64,000 nt of DNA from Oscillatoriophycideae cyanobacterium NC_groundwater_1537_Pr4_S-0.65um_50_18 (GTDB lineage Bacteria; Cyanobacteriota; Cyanobacteriia; Elainellales; Elainellaceae): contig JACQYI010000060.1 of the NCBI GenBank assembly GCA_016208305.1, positions 160,888 through 224,887 of the forward strand, written 5' to 3'. A program made the translations under genes and the position numbers. Below the pieces are notes generated by a model, which saw only the letters and a program-made list of their open reading frames with translations, ran no database searches and was not told the origin of the DNA. This document shows, piece after piece, positions 17,861 to 26,746 of the stretch (positions within the stretch are counted from its first letter, which is position 1; every line of letters starts with the position of its first letter).

Positions 17861-18976
17861 ATGTTTGACGTGGCAATTGTGGGGGCAGGTATAGCGGGCT
17901 TAATCTGCGCCCAACGCCTTCAGCATAGGGGATATCAAGTTGTTGTTCTAGAGAAATCGCGCGGGCTAGGCGGGCGGATGGCCACTCGGCGCTTACAGGG
18001 CACTTGGGCCGATCACGGCATTCGTTGTGTAGAAGATCAGGGAAAGTTCTCGCAGGCTTTAGTAGAGACGCTGCTTGAGCAGGGTGTGACCCATCTATGG
18101 ACGGATACCCTCCACAGGCTAGACAGCGGCAAATTGACAGAATCCGATCGCCATCCACGATATGTCGCGGCAGATGGCATCACGACGATCGCCAAGTTTT
18201 TGGCATCTGGCCTAGAGATTTGGCGAGATCAGCGGGTGCAAGCGATCGCCTCTATGCCTGAGTCAGCCTGGAATTTAACCTTAGAATCGGCGACGCTAGA
18301 GAAAAAAAACGTGACTGCCAAAAGTTTGGTGCTGGCTATTCCGGCACCTCAAGCGGCGCTGTTGATAGAGCCATTTGCCGAGCAGATGCCTACCTTACTG
18401 GCAGCAGTACAGTCCGTAGAGTTTGCGCCCTGCATTACAGCGATCGCAGCCTATGCTCCAAAGCCGCAATCTCAGATGACAGAGATTCCCTGGAGAGCGA
18501 TCGCAGGTTCTGAAGCTTCAGATCTCGCCTGGATTGGACTAGAAACTACTAAGCACCTTGATCCCTCTCAGTCAGAACTCACGCCTGTGATCGTGGCTCA
18601 GAGCAGCGCCCAGTTTGCTGAGCGCTATTTAGAAGCTGCCGACCTTCAGACTGTGGGACAGCAGCTTTTGGCAACTGTGCAGGGTTTGCTGCCTTGGCTC
18701 AGCCCCCCAGAGGTTTTGCAGGTGCACCGCTGGCGCTACGGCTTTGTGACGAAACCGATCGCCGATACCTGCCTGAGCACAAACCAGCCTTTGCCGTTGG
18801 TGTGCAGTGGGGATTGGTGCGGGGGCAACCAAATTGAGAATGCGCTGCAATCGGGGTGGGCGGCAGCAGAGCAAATGGCAATTCTCATGCAGAAGCTAGG
18901 AATCTTTGGGGGCGATCGCTCAGAGGATTTTGCCGATTTGCTGCGGGCGCTTAGCTTTAGCTATAGACAGCCCTAA
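17861..18976 (+). CDS. FAD-dependent oxidoreductase, renalase-like
   Basis: 371 residues. The FAD-binding Rossmann motif is at the very N terminus (VAIVGAGIAGLICAQRL, 4-20), followed by VVLEKSRGLGGRMATRR, the ribose/pyrophosphate contact typical of the renalase-like group of amine-oxidase-fold flavoproteins. The C-terminal SGDWCGGNQIENALQSGWAAAEQM closes the FAD site. Bacterial renalases oxidise 2- or 6-dihydro-NAD(P) isomers back to NAD(P)+, a repair role; whether this protein does so is not shown here. ATG 17861 follows a purine-rich GAGGGAGAGC. A hairpin follows the stop. Confidence 0.85.
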   Translation: MFDVAIVGAGIAGLICAQRLQHRGYQVVVLEKSRGLGGRMATRRLQGTWADHGIRCVEDQGKFSQALVETLLEQGVTHLWTDTLHRLDSGKLTESDRHPRYVAADGITTIAKFLASGLEIWRDQRVQAIASMPESAWNLTLESATLEKKNVTAKSLVLAIPAPQAALLIEPFAEQMPTLLAAVQSVEFAPCITAIAAYAPKPQSQMTEIPWRAIAGSEASDLAWIGLETTKHLDPSQSELTPVIVAQSSAQFAERYLEAADLQTVGQQLLATVQGLLPWLSPPEVLQVHRWRYGFVTKPIADTCLSTNQPLPLVCSGDWCGGNQIENALQSGWAAAEQMAILMQKLGIFGGDRSEDFADLLRALSFSYRQP

Positions 18977-19024
18977 CTGAGAGGAGTTTTGGGCTGCGGC
19001 GATGGGCGTTCAAAATAAAACTCA

Positions 19025-19058
19025 AAAACGTCGATAGCTTTATGGCTACCGACGTTTT
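19025..19058 (+). terminator. Hairpin downstream of the renalase-like gene
   Basis: Left arm 19025-19038 and right arm 19045-19058 (aaaacgtcg...cgacgtttt) pair with one mismatch, loop tttatg. It is 48 bases after the stop and ends in TTTT. Confidence 0.6.
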
Positions 19059-19230
19059 CGATGTTTAGAGCTTTATGGCGCACACCACGAAACTCTAGTA
19101 ATGCTCTACCGATCGCGCCTGAGAAACCAGCCTTTGGCTTTGAGCCGGAGGTTAAGAGCTGCGATCGCCTCAGATAGAGCGAGATGGATGCTTTGCTATA
19201 GTGCTATATCGCTATAGGTATGTACAGAAA

Positions 19231-19413
19231 CTATTCTGTAACTTCAGCCCCATCTTGGCTCATGTTGTCGCTGTTTTCGTCCTCTTGAGCATTACCGCCG
19301 CTGCCATAGCGTCTCTTGCCAAAACGACCTACATTCGTGCGCTTACGGAATTTACGAGCATAAGCCTGGTTGCGAAGTGCTTTTTCTTTCTTTTGGTTGC
19401 GGCGTTTAGCCAT
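19231..19413 (-). CDS. Small highly basic cyanobacterial protein
   Basis: 60 residues starting MAKRRNQKKEKALRNQAYAR; the first 35 residues are dominated by Lys and Arg, the tail is acidic (EDENSDN). A strongly basic small protein with this opening is familiar from cyanobacterial genomes, where it is annotated as hypothetical; the charge suggests RNA or ribosome contact, which is inference. ATG 19413 has AGAGG at good spacing; the longer open frame to 19494 is less likely. It stands alone, and a hairpin for the upstream cca gene lies before it. Confidence 0.72.
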   Translation of the reverse strand: MAKRRNQKKEKALRNQAYARKFRKRTNVGRFGKRRYGSGGNAQEDENSDNMSQDGAEVTE

Positions 19414-19642
19414 TCTGAACCTCTTTACGTCTGTTAATCTAGTCAGAGAAAAACTGGAGTGATGAAAAATCTTTGGCGCATGCTGCTCTGGCAAACATCG
19501 TCAACGACCTCACCAAATATTTCCCACAAGTTGGATATTTTATCATAATTCTCGGCCTCTCCCCAGGTCAGTGATTTGGCGCAGGTTGTTGAGTGATCTT
19601 GAGGTTTACGCTGTAGGGCTATGCGCTTAAATCTAAATAAAC

Positions 19643-19683
19643 TATGTGTTGAAAGTCTCGCTAAATGCGGCTTTCAACACATA
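19643..19683 (-). terminator. Hairpin after cca
   Basis: Arms tatgtgttgaaag (19643-19655) and ctttcaacacata (19671-19683) pair exactly, loop tctcgctaaatgcgg. It lies 31 bases beyond the cca stop. Confidence 0.65.
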
Positions 19684-19714
19684 ACTTGCCCTAACCTCAT
19701 TATGGAGCGTCCTA

Positions 19715-21064
19715 TTACGTTGAGCCATGCTGAGGGGTATTCATCGCCTTGGCAAAGGCCAGAGCTTCTTGGCGAGTTTGAATTTTGCCTTCAGCTCTGG
19801 CTAATTGAATAGCTTCCAAAAGTTGACCAATTTGACGACCGGGCGGCAGCTTCAGCTCGATCATGAGATCTTTGCCCGTCAAGGGGGCGATCGGGTGAGC
19901 TACGGGGTCATCAGGCTGCAAGAAACGCTCAATCAAAGGGGCGATCGCCGCTAGAGGAGTCTTTAGCGCCACCGCCAGAACCACCAAAGCCGGAAAAGCT
20001 GCGCCGACCCCTCTAAACAAACAATATTGGGCTTGCAGAGATAATGGCTCGCCCTGAGTCGCCCCTGCTTGAGCTGCAAAGTCCTTAGCCGCGCAGATGC
20101 TGGGCAGCCAGTGAATCACTGTTAGAACCGCCTGAATTTCGGCACGACTATATTTCAGCCGCCATAGCTCTTGCTCTGCTATTTGTGGCTCATGGCTAAC
20201 CAGGCAAGCCAGTTTGGCAATTTTGAGCCAGCTGCGTCCTGTGCCTGAGGTTTTATGCTGATCTCGCAGCCAGCCCGATAGCTCTAGCCCTGCTCTAGCC
20301 CAGGTTTGATCCAGCGCTAAAGCTGCGACATCGATTTGCTCTAGCTGCTGCAATCCATCCGCATTTGCATGGGGAAACCAATGCTTTAGCAGTCCATCCT
20401 GCCAGGACATGGCTAGAAAAGGAGTGCCTTTGGCAGTGCTGAGGAGATAGCCAATTTCGCCCTGCACCCGTTCGGCAGCAATTTCTTGCAGCAGATTTGC
20501 CAAGCATTGAATCGTTTTGCGCGTGTCTGGCTCTAGGGTGAAACCCAGCTGAGCTGCCTGCCGATAAGCTCTCAGCAAGCGCAAGGGATCTTCTTTTAAG
20601 TTTTCGGGCGCAATCATCTGGATTAGCCGCTGCTGGAGAGCGATCGAACCCTGGAGCGGATCTAAAACCTCCTGAGTGTGAGGGCTATAGGCGATCGCAT
20701 TCACCGTAAAGTCGCGCCGATGCAGGTCTTCTTCTAGGCTATCGCCGACCTGCTGGGCAAAATCGACGGTGGCTTTCTCAAACACGACCCGAGCAATCTG
20801 CCGCTCAGCATCTAGCAACACGAATCCGGCATGGTAGTGGCTGGCGATCGCCTTGGCAACCTTGACTGCCCCTTCTGGCATGACAAAATCTAGATCTAAA
20901 TAGTCAGCGCGTCTGCCCAACAGCGCATCTCGGACGTTGCCCCCAACCAAGTAGGTCGATCGAGGCAGCCAATCCAAGCTGAAGGGCCAGGTTTGTGGCG
21001 ATAGCACTGAGGCATCTAAACCCTGTGTCTGAGCAATATCTGTAAATAAATGCGTCCGTTTCAA
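19715..21064 (-). CDS. cca: CCA tRNA nucleotidyltransferase / poly(A) polymerase family
   Basis: 449 residues, class II nucleotidyltransferase. Motif A is clear: STYLVGGNVRDALLGRRADYLDLDFV with the catalytic DLD at about 58-60, then EEDLHRRDFTVNAIAYSPHTQEVLDPLQG (the RRDFTxNA motif), IAPENLKEDPLRLLRAYRQAAQLGF (motif C/D). The C-terminal helical arm is long and ends with PLTGKDLMIELKLPPGRQIGQLLEAIQLARAEGKIQTRQEALAFA. The enzyme adds or repairs the CCA end of tRNAs; some cyanobacteria split CCA and A addition, which cannot be decided here. ATG 21064. Confidence 0.92.
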   Translation of the reverse strand: MKRTHLFTDIAQTQGLDASVLSPQTWPFSLDWLPRSTYLVGGNVRDALLGRRADYLDLDFVMPEGAVKVAKAIASHYHAGFVLLDAERQIARVVFEKATVDFAQQVGDSLEEDLHRRDFTVNAIAYSPHTQEVLDPLQGSIALQQRLIQMIAPENLKEDPLRLLRAYRQAAQLGFTLEPDTRKTIQCLANLLQEIAAERVQGEIGYLLSTAKGTPFLAMSWQDGLLKHWFPHANADGLQQLEQIDVAALALDQTWARAGLELSGWLRDQHKTSGTGRSWLKIAKLACLVSHEPQIAEQELWRLKYSRAEIQAVLTVIHWLPSICAAKDFAAQAGATQGEPLSLQAQYCLFRGVGAAFPALVVLAVALKTPLAAIAPLIERFLQPDDPVAHPIAPLTGKDLMIELKLPPGRQIGQLLEAIQLARAEGKIQTRQEALAFAKAMNTPQHGST

Positions 21065-21610
21065 CAGCTCGTCCCAACGTGATGAACAATTTCGCTACAC
21101 CAGTAGCGATCTACACCTAATCTCCGTCCCATTCCCCGAACTTTCCCATTGCCCACTTTCATTGTGTCAATATTTTTTCAACCTGAGCGTGGCTAGATGA
21201 GAGGTGAGGGTCTAGACCCGTCGTTGATTTTATTGGAAAGAAGCAGACCTTCCTTTGCAACAAAATCAGCGACACCTTTGAAATAAAGCTCCAAAGATAT
21301 CGAGAGGGCAGTCTGTACTCTATTTAATTTTTCGGTTTGGTTTTCTCAGCTTCTCACACAGCGCGATGCGTTAGTCAAATCTGATTGCCTAAATGCTAGA
21401 GCCTTTGCCTGATTTCTAGCCTGTGGAACCGATCGCGCCACAATGCTCTAAAAAGCTAAAAATTAAGAAGACTTTGCAATTACCTGCGCCTGTTTTGCCC
21501 AGATTGAGTGCCCAGGTTGAGCGGGAACTGGCCAGAGGGGACAGGCTTCCTCCAAGAATAGGATTGAATCTCCTAGAATTGGAGGAATAGCAAAAGCGGA
21601 GGGTTTGCCC
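21065..21610. other. Divergent spacer between cca and ycf34 with an imperfect hairpin
   Basis: About 545 bp without a gene. An imperfect inverted repeat (21225-21240 against 21253-21268, two mismatches in 16) is the only structure noted. Promoters for both flanking genes must lie here. Confidence 0.5.
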
Positions 21611-21859
21611 ATGTGTATTTGCATTAACTGCCACTACGTCGATCGCTGCACAACCTATCACGCCGTAGAAGAATTGCACCAGCAGCGCCACTTAACCGAA
21701 TCTCCTGACTTTGAAGCCACAGAACCCGAAATTAATGCCAATATCCGCGTCGTAGGGGATGAGATCGAGAAAGAATATGATGTCGTTGGCTGTCTGAGCT
21801 TCAAGCAAGATATAGGTCGGTGGGTGCGCCTGCGTCCGGGTGAACTTGTGCCGACGTAG
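21611..21859 (+). CDS. ycf34: Ycf34 iron-sulfur protein
   Basis: 82 residues starting MCICINCHYVDRCTTYHAVEELHQQ, the signature of Ycf34, conserved in cyanobacteria and algal plastids. The four N-terminal cysteines C2, C4, C7 and C13 are present. In Synechocystis, Ycf34 was reported to bind an Fe-S cluster and to affect photosynthetic electron transport. The frame extends two codons upstream to a TTG, but ATG 21611 has GGAGG about nine bases before it. A perfect palindrome follows the gene. Confidence 0.96.
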   Translation: MCICINCHYVDRCTTYHAVEELHQQRHLTESPDFEATEPEINANIRVVGDEIEKEYDVVGCLSFKQDIGRWVRLRPGELVPT

Positions 21860-21945
21860 CCTATGAACCTGCAAGTTTCAGCGCTTTTCTCTTGTGGATG
21901 TCGTGAAGCCTGACACGCAAGGATCGCACATCAATTAACCTGTCA

Positions 21946-21983
21946 TAGGTTGTGGAGGTGCCGCGCGGCACCTCCACAACCTA
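21946..21983 (+). terminator. Perfect 38-bp palindrome after ycf34
   Basis: Half-sites taggttgtggaggtgccgc (21946-21964) and its exact reverse complement (21965-21983), no loop; centre ccgcgcgg. Lies about 90 bases downstream of ycf34. Confidence 0.65.
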
Positions 21984-22120
21984 CTGGGTTTTATCTAAAT
22001 CTATGATTCAATTTACCTTGGTAAAGATGTGTAAGTTCTGATTAATTCTGGCTAGAATTAGCTCATCCAGGCGCAGTATCTTCAAGCGTGCCACTTCTAT
22101 ATGCAGTAATCCGATAATCC

Positions 22121-22738
22121 ATGAGCAGTCCTGAAGTTCGAGGTCTGGTTGGTGAAGTCAAGACCCAGGTGGCAATTCTGGCTTTTGCGATCGGTTTGAT
22201 GTGGGCGATCGAAATCGTCGATTTTTTCTTAGGCGGAGCGCTCAACAGCTTTGGCATTATTCCGCGAAACGTAATTGGGCTACGAGGTATCCTATTCGCG
22301 CCCTTCCTGCATGGCAACTTTGCTCATTTGATCGCCAATACCGTACCTTTTGCCACGTTGGGCTGGTTTGTCATGTTGCGTCGTACCAGCGATTTTTTCT
22401 GGGTAACGGCGATCGCAATGCTGGTTGGCGGCTTGGGCACTTGGCTCATCGCCTCACCCAACACCGTTCATATTGGCGCAAGCGGCGTGATCTTTGGCTA
22501 CTTGGGATTCCTAATTTCTCGAGGCTATTTTGAGCGCAGCTTTGGCTCCATGCTGTTTTCTATCCTGGTTGGCTTAGCCTATGGCGGTCTGATTTGGGGA
22601 GTCTTACCAGGACAGTTGGGCATTTCTTGGCAAGGGCATCTGTTTGGGTTTATCGGCGGCATTGTCGCTGCTTGGCTCATGGCAGACTCTAAAGCAGCCT
22701 CTAAAGCTGAACGACGCCGATCGTATCGAGGGTTTTAA
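22121..22738 (+). CDS. Rhomboid-family intramembrane serine protease
   Basis: 205 residues with six hydrophobic helices. The catalytic dyad is visible: GASGVIFGYLGF (S121) and WQGHLFGFIGG (H173); the oxyanion/loop element HGNFAHLIANTVPFATLG (64-81) is also intact. Rhomboids cleave single-pass membrane proteins inside the bilayer; the substrate is unknown. The C terminus is a short charged tail (KAERRRSYRGF). ATG 22121. No operon partner; a DUF937-like gene follows 205 bases later. Confidence 0.92.
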   Translation: MSSPEVRGLVGEVKTQVAILAFAIGLMWAIEIVDFFLGGALNSFGIIPRNVIGLRGILFAPFLHGNFAHLIANTVPFATLGWFVMLRRTSDFFWVTAIAMLVGGLGTWLIASPNTVHIGASGVIFGYLGFLISRGYFERSFGSMLFSILVGLAYGGLIWGVLPGQLGISWQGHLFGFIGGIVAAWLMADSKAASKAERRRSYRGF

Positions 22739-22943
22739 GACCGTTAACTTCCTAATTGGCAAACTGGATGGCAAACCCAATGTTGCAGCACTTGATAAAA
22801 AACCATTAAATCAGCGGGAATTTCTCCAAATTAAAGGTATTCATAACGAGAAGTTAGCTTAAAGGCTGGTTTGCAAATGCGATCGACTTTAAGATAGCTT
22901 CTCAGGAGTTATATTCAGCTTTTATCAAGCTAAGGTGCAAAAA

Positions 22944-23558
22944 ATGGGACTTTTCTTTGATGTTTTGGGTGCTATTAACGACCCCAATCAGCAGGCGAGT
23001 GTGGGTCAATTGGGTTCGCTGCTCAGCTCAGTGCAGCAAATTAGCCAACAGACTGGACTAGATGCAGGCACAACGCAAAATGTCATATCTGCTCTGGGAG
23101 GGGCGCTCCGTCCTGTCTTGCAGCAGCAAAATTCAGAAATGGGGGGGCAACAGCTTGCAGGAATGCTGAGTCAGCTTGCAGGAGGCGGCAGTAATTCCTT
23201 AGGTGGAATGCTCGGTCAAGTGGCTGGCGGCAATCCTTTAGGCGGAATGCTCGGTCAAGCGGCAACAGCAGCTGTGGGAGGCAACGCGCTTCAGTCTCTG
23301 ATTCCAGCTCAGATGCAGCAACAAATTGCCCAAGCTGTGGCTCAAAAGACAGGGTTAGATGCAACTATGGTGCAATCGCTGCTGCCAATGTTGATTCCCG
23401 TCGTGCTGGGCTTCTTGAATTTGGGCGCTAATAAGCCCGGTGCGCCCGGTGGAGCCAGTAACCCATTGCTCAGCGCTTTCTTGGATAGCGATCGCGATGG
23501 TGATACCGATCTAGGCGATGTGATGAAATTTGCTACCCGCTTTCTCTCTCCGGCCTAA
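22944..23558 (+). CDS. DUF937-like Gly/Gln-rich protein
   Basis: 204 residues from ATG 22944 (MGLFFDVLGAINDPNQQ); a GTG nine bases upstream is also possible, AAGGTG serves as ribosome binding site. The sequence has a low-complexity Gly-rich centre with repeated LGGMLGQ(A/V)A units (about 86-110) between two helical regions of similar pattern (QQTGLDAGTTQNVISALGGALRPVL and AQKTGLDATMVQSLLPMLIPVVLGFL), as in DUF937 proteins. The tail DSDRDGDTDLGD looks like a calcium-binding loop. Function unknown. Confidence 0.72.
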   Translation: MGLFFDVLGAINDPNQQASVGQLGSLLSSVQQISQQTGLDAGTTQNVISALGGALRPVLQQQNSEMGGQQLAGMLSQLAGGGSNSLGGMLGQVAGGNPLGGMLGQAATAAVGGNALQSLIPAQMQQQIAQAVAQKTGLDATMVQSLLPMLIPVVLGFLNLGANKPGAPGGASNPLLSAFLDSDRDGDTDLGDVMKFATRFLSPA

Positions 23559-23564
23559 CTGCCG

Positions 23565-23596
23565 TGAGTACAGAGATATCTGAGTACAGAGATATC
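23565..23596. repeat. 16-bp tandem duplication
   Basis: tgagtacagagatatc occurs twice in tandem (23565-23580, 23581-23596) immediately after the stop of the DUF937-like gene. Confidence 0.85.
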
Positions 23597-23714
23597 AAGG
23601 GTTGCGAATTTAACAAAACCCAAGATATGAAAAGTGAGTCTGTCAAAACTTTTGCAAAACATCCTTGAGAAGCAAGGTAAGAAGAAGCTTTATAGCCAAG
23701 ATTTAGCCCAAAAC

Positions 23715-23749
23715 TAAAGCGGACGGAGGCTTTGCCTCCGTCCGCTTTA
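23715..23749. terminator. 16-bp-arm hairpin between convergent genes
   Basis: Arms taaagcggacggaggc (23715-23730) and the exact complement (23734-23749), loop ttt. Between the stops of the DUF937-like gene and the repeat protein. Confidence 0.7.
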
Positions 23750-23794
23750 ATTGAGAAGTCTATTCTGCAAGCTGCCTGAAGCCGAGGCTCACGT

Positions 23795-24085
23795 TTAGGG
23801 GTCTACTAAAATGGTCGTGTTGCCATCGGTATCTTCATGAGCAACGTTGCCGTCAGTGTCAACTAGCGTAGCGCTGCCGTCAACATCTTCGTAAAGAACG
23901 TTACCTTCGTCATCAACCGTTGTAGCGTTGCCATCAGCATCTACATGAGCTGCGTTGCCTTCGTCATCTACAGCAGTGACGCTACCATCTTCGTACTCGT
24001 ATAGATCTACATCTTGAGCAAGGGCAGGCAAACCTAATCCCAGGGTACATAGAATCATGCTACCAATCAAAAGCAGTTTTCTCAT
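23795..24085 (-). CDS. Secreted acidic 18-residue-repeat protein
   Basis: 96 residues. A clear signal peptide (MRKLLLIGSMILCTLGLGLPALA, cleavage after ALA-Q) is followed by four tandem 18-residue repeats (27-44, 45-62, 63-80, and a shorter 81-96). The repeat core is a D-x-D/E-G-N/S turn twice per unit, for example DADGNATTVDDEGN. The mature protein is extremely acidic with almost no Lys or Arg. The pattern resembles beta-roll or Ca2+-loop repeats; calcium binding is inference. ATG 24085. Unknown function; no operon partner. Confidence 0.72.
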   Translation of the reverse strand: MRKLLLIGSMILCTLGLGLPALAQDVDLYEYEDGSVTAVDDEGNAAHVDADGNATTVDDEGNVLYEDVDGSATLVDTDGNVAHEDTDGNTTILVDP

Positions 24086-24226
24086 TTAGGAATGCCTCTA
24101 AACTAGTTGAGTGTTCCTTGGTTTTAGCTGCGATTGCTACATGATGTTATTCGAGGAATCACGGATCAATCCTATGCTGCTCCCTATTCAATCCAGCGGC
24201 AATTTATGTCTAAAGATAGATACAGC

Positions 24227-24267
24227 CGATATTTGAAAGCTTGGCAGATTAAAGCTTTCAAATATCG
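24227..24267 (-). terminator. 16-bp-arm hairpin after the PstS-like/DUF4912 gene
   Basis: Arms cgatatttgaaagctt (24227-24242) and aagctttcaaatatcg (24252-24267), loop ggcagatta. About 50 bases beyond the stop at 24316. Confidence 0.65.
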
Positions 24268-24315
24268 CATACAGCCTTGATGCCGTTAAGAATTGCTGTG
24301 GGCTTGCCTAAAGCG

Positions 24316-26568
24316 TCAGTGATCGCGCGGAGTTTGCCCAGGTGTAGAGGCATTAGACGAACGAATTCTGACGGGAGCCGATCGTGCAACCGAGAGCCAC
24401 CTGCCTTCTTCGGTGAGGTAGCCTAGCGTCGCAATATAGTCACCGTAGGATGGCACGCTGACATGACGATCGTTAGCCGTTTCGCTACATTCAAACTGCT
24501 GGAGTCCTTTAGGGGGTTGATCATTCAGATCGACACCTGTAATGTCGTAGATTCTCAAAACCAAACGCTGTCCCCCCTTTTGCCGCAATTCCTGTTTGCG
24601 TTCTTCAGAGACTTCCCAGTAGGCATAGATTTCTTCAGCGCTGCGCGGCACCAGCAGTAGCCGACTTTCGGCAGTTGCACGATCGCTAGAGATGCGGCTG
24701 CGGGCGGCTGCAACGGCATCTCCTGCAATCGCTTTACCCATAGGAGTGACGTTTCCTGACGCGGTTCCTGATGGAGAGACCGCTGGGTTAGCACTATCTT
24801 GGCTGGAATTCTCTAAGAGATTGGATGAACTCCCAGGAGATGGGTCTACGGCAGTCTGTACTTTAGAGGCTGTCTCACCTACAGCAGTTGGCAAAGCCTC
24901 ATAGCTAGGTGGCTCGGATAGGATTGAGGTATCTTCTGGGGTTGAAGGAAGGCAAACCGGAACCCGCACATGGGGCGATCGCGCCAAGGGTAGCCAGCGC
25001 TGTGTGCCAGTCAGGTAACCAATCTCAGCAATATAGTCTCGATCGTCAATGGGAATGGGCACATGCAGCTCTTGAGCAGATTCTGAGCAGTCAAATTCCT
25101 GGGTGCTGTGGGGGGGCTGGTAATAGGCATCAATATCGGTCACATCGTAAAGCCGTAGCTTCAAGTCTTGTCCGCCCTGCTGCTTCAGGAGAGTTCTATG
25201 GGCTTCTGACACCTCCCAGCTAGCATGAGCAGATTTGCAGTTTCGCGGCGTCAGGACAATGCGGCTGTCGTGAGCTTGGGGCAGGGCTGTAGATGCAAGG
25301 ACAGGACTAGGAGCCTCAGGAATTACGGTTGTAGGGACGATCGATTCCCTCAAAGCCGACTCTGCTGGAATAGCCTCTGCCTCTGAGCGATCGCGCAGCA
25401 ACCAAGCTAAAAACCCCAGGCCGCCTAAGGCAGGCAAAAGCCACCACCAACGTGACAAGAAGCTGTCCCCTTCGATGGCAGTGATGAGGTTGCCGGGGGA
25501 GGCGCTAGCTCCTGGATCTGCTGATGGCGGAGCCGTTGCGCCCGGTGATGTGGCTCCCGGTGCAACTGCGCCTGGTGAAGCGGCTCCTGGCGAAACCACT
25601 GGACTAGAAGCACTCGGTGAAACTGCCGGAGCCGGACTGGCTACTGCCGGAGCCGGACTGGCAGGAGCGGCAGCCGCAACAGCCGCGACGGCTCCAGTGA
25701 CCGCAGCCACTCTAGCGGCTTCTACAGCGGCCTGACTATCGGGCGCAGTGGCAATACCCAAGAATCCCTGAATGGCTGGGCTGGGATCAGGGCCTTTGTA
25801 GACGTAAGAAAGAGGCTGCGAAAAGGGGTAGCGCGGATCGTTGGGGAAGGTGCCATATAAGGGAAGAATGCGCACCGCCGGATTGGTACTCACCTGATCG
25901 GTGATGCCATAGCTGATGCCATCGTTGCCCAGTTGCTGAATGATCTCGTTGGTGTTGTCATCTGCCACCTTGACGGTGCTGGCACCCGGCTGAAACGGTG
26001 CGACTTGAAAGACAGGATAATTGGCGAAAGCGCGCCGAGTGTCGCTGTTGTCAGGGCGATCGATCAAGCGAATGGGAAGATCAACCCCACCGACCTGCGA
26101 CCATTCCGTAATTTCGCCTCTGAAGATGCTGGCAAACTGTTCGCCTGTTAAGCCTTCAGTAAAAGGATTGTTAGCGCCGACGAAAATGGCGATCCTGTTG
26201 CGAGCCACTGGAACTGCAACAAGACCTTGCGCCTGTTCTTCTGCGGTGAGAGGACGACCGATCGCCGCCAAATCAGCCTTGCCTTCTAAAACAGCCTGAA
26301 GTGCAGTCTCGCTGTCGCTATAGCTTAGATCGACCTGTGTGCCCGGAAACTGAGTTTTGAAGCGATCGCTCAACGCTTGGTTGATTGACGTCATGCTGCT
26401 AGAGCCGTCAATTTTGACCGTTGTGCCTTGAGGGAGAGGTGCCGGAATCGGGAATGCAGCCTGAGCCAGGACTAGATTTGACGTTAAAGCGGCTGAATTT
26501 GGAGCAGCGGTGAAAGCGAGTAACATCACGAGAGCCGCTACAGCTTCGCATTTCTTAAGTGGTTTCAT
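24316..26568 (-). CDS. PstS-like periplasmic domain, transmembrane helix and two DUF4912 domains
   Basis: 750 residues. Signal sequence 1-36; phosphate-binding-protein-like domain about 47-275 (VKIDGSSSM at 51, SETALQAVLEGKADLAAIGRPLT, VARNRIAIFVGANNPF, LIDRPDNSDTRRAF, GISYGI); Ala/Pro linker with SPG repeats 278-360; one membrane helix 372-391 (WWWLLPALGGLGFLAWLL) followed by charged LRDRSE; then two DUF4912 domains, about 435-537 and 636-735, each with A.W.VSE, RLYD(V/I)T, DYIA..GYLT and W..(L/V)ARS. The order suggests a sensor that binds a ligand outside and signals through DUF4912 inside; topology is inferred. No kinase or channel is present. ATG 26568. Confidence 0.85.
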   Translation of the reverse strand: MKPLKKCEAVAALVMLLAFTAAPNSAALTSNLVLAQAAFPIPAPLPQGTTVKIDGSSSMTSINQALSDRFKTQFPGTQVDLSYSDSETALQAVLEGKADLAAIGRPLTAEEQAQGLVAVPVARNRIAIFVGANNPFTEGLTGEQFASIFRGEITEWSQVGGVDLPIRLIDRPDNSDTRRAFANYPVFQVAPFQPGASTVKVADDNTNEIIQQLGNDGISYGITDQVSTNPAVRILPLYGTFPNDPRYPFSQPLSYVYKGPDPSPAIQGFLGIATAPDSQAAVEAARVAAVTGAVAAVAAAAPASPAPAVASPAPAVSPSASSPVVSPGAASPGAVAPGATSPGATAPPSADPGASASPGNLITAIEGDSFLSRWWWLLPALGGLGFLAWLLRDRSEAEAIPAESALRESIVPTTVIPEAPSPVLASTALPQAHDSRIVLTPRNCKSAHASWEVSEAHRTLLKQQGGQDLKLRLYDVTDIDAYYQPPHSTQEFDCSESAQELHVPIPIDDRDYIAEIGYLTGTQRWLPLARSPHVRVPVCLPSTPEDTSILSEPPSYEALPTAVGETASKVQTAVDPSPGSSSNLLENSSQDSANPAVSPSGTASGNVTPMGKAIAGDAVAAARSRISSDRATAESRLLLVPRSAEEIYAYWEVSEERKQELRQKGGQRLVLRIYDITGVDLNDQPPKGLQQFECSETANDRHVSVPSYGDYIATLGYLTEEGRWLSVARSAPVRIRSSNASTPGQTPRDH

Positions 26569-26706
26569 AAAAAATCCTGACTGAACCTTGCATTTGCGAA
26601 AAGCACGCTGTGATTATAGGATCAAGCCCTAAAATCGGGGAATTTAAGTAATATTTATTTTTCATTTTTTATAGTAACCCTAAATCCTCTGGGTGCTCTT
26701 TGCGCT

Positions 26707-26746
26707 TCAGCCAAACCTGACTGGCATCAGCCAAACCTGACTTGCA
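26707..26746. repeat. 20-bp tandem duplication covering a stop codon
   Basis: tcagccaaacctgact(g/t)gca occurs at 26707-26726 and 26727-26746. The second copy is the end of the response regulator gene (QVRFG-stop on the minus strand), so the last codons and stop have been duplicated downstream. Confidence 0.85.

Noticed and set aside
22644..22862. 72-codon frame overlapping the end of the rhomboid gene
   Set aside because: First third is out of frame inside the rhomboid gene, and no ribosome binding site; the rest could be a scrap but is not supported.
25475..25735. 86-codon plus-strand frame rich in Gly/Ala/Pro
   Set aside because: It is the antisense of the Ala/Pro linker of the PstS-like/DUF4912 protein; low complexity explains the open frame.
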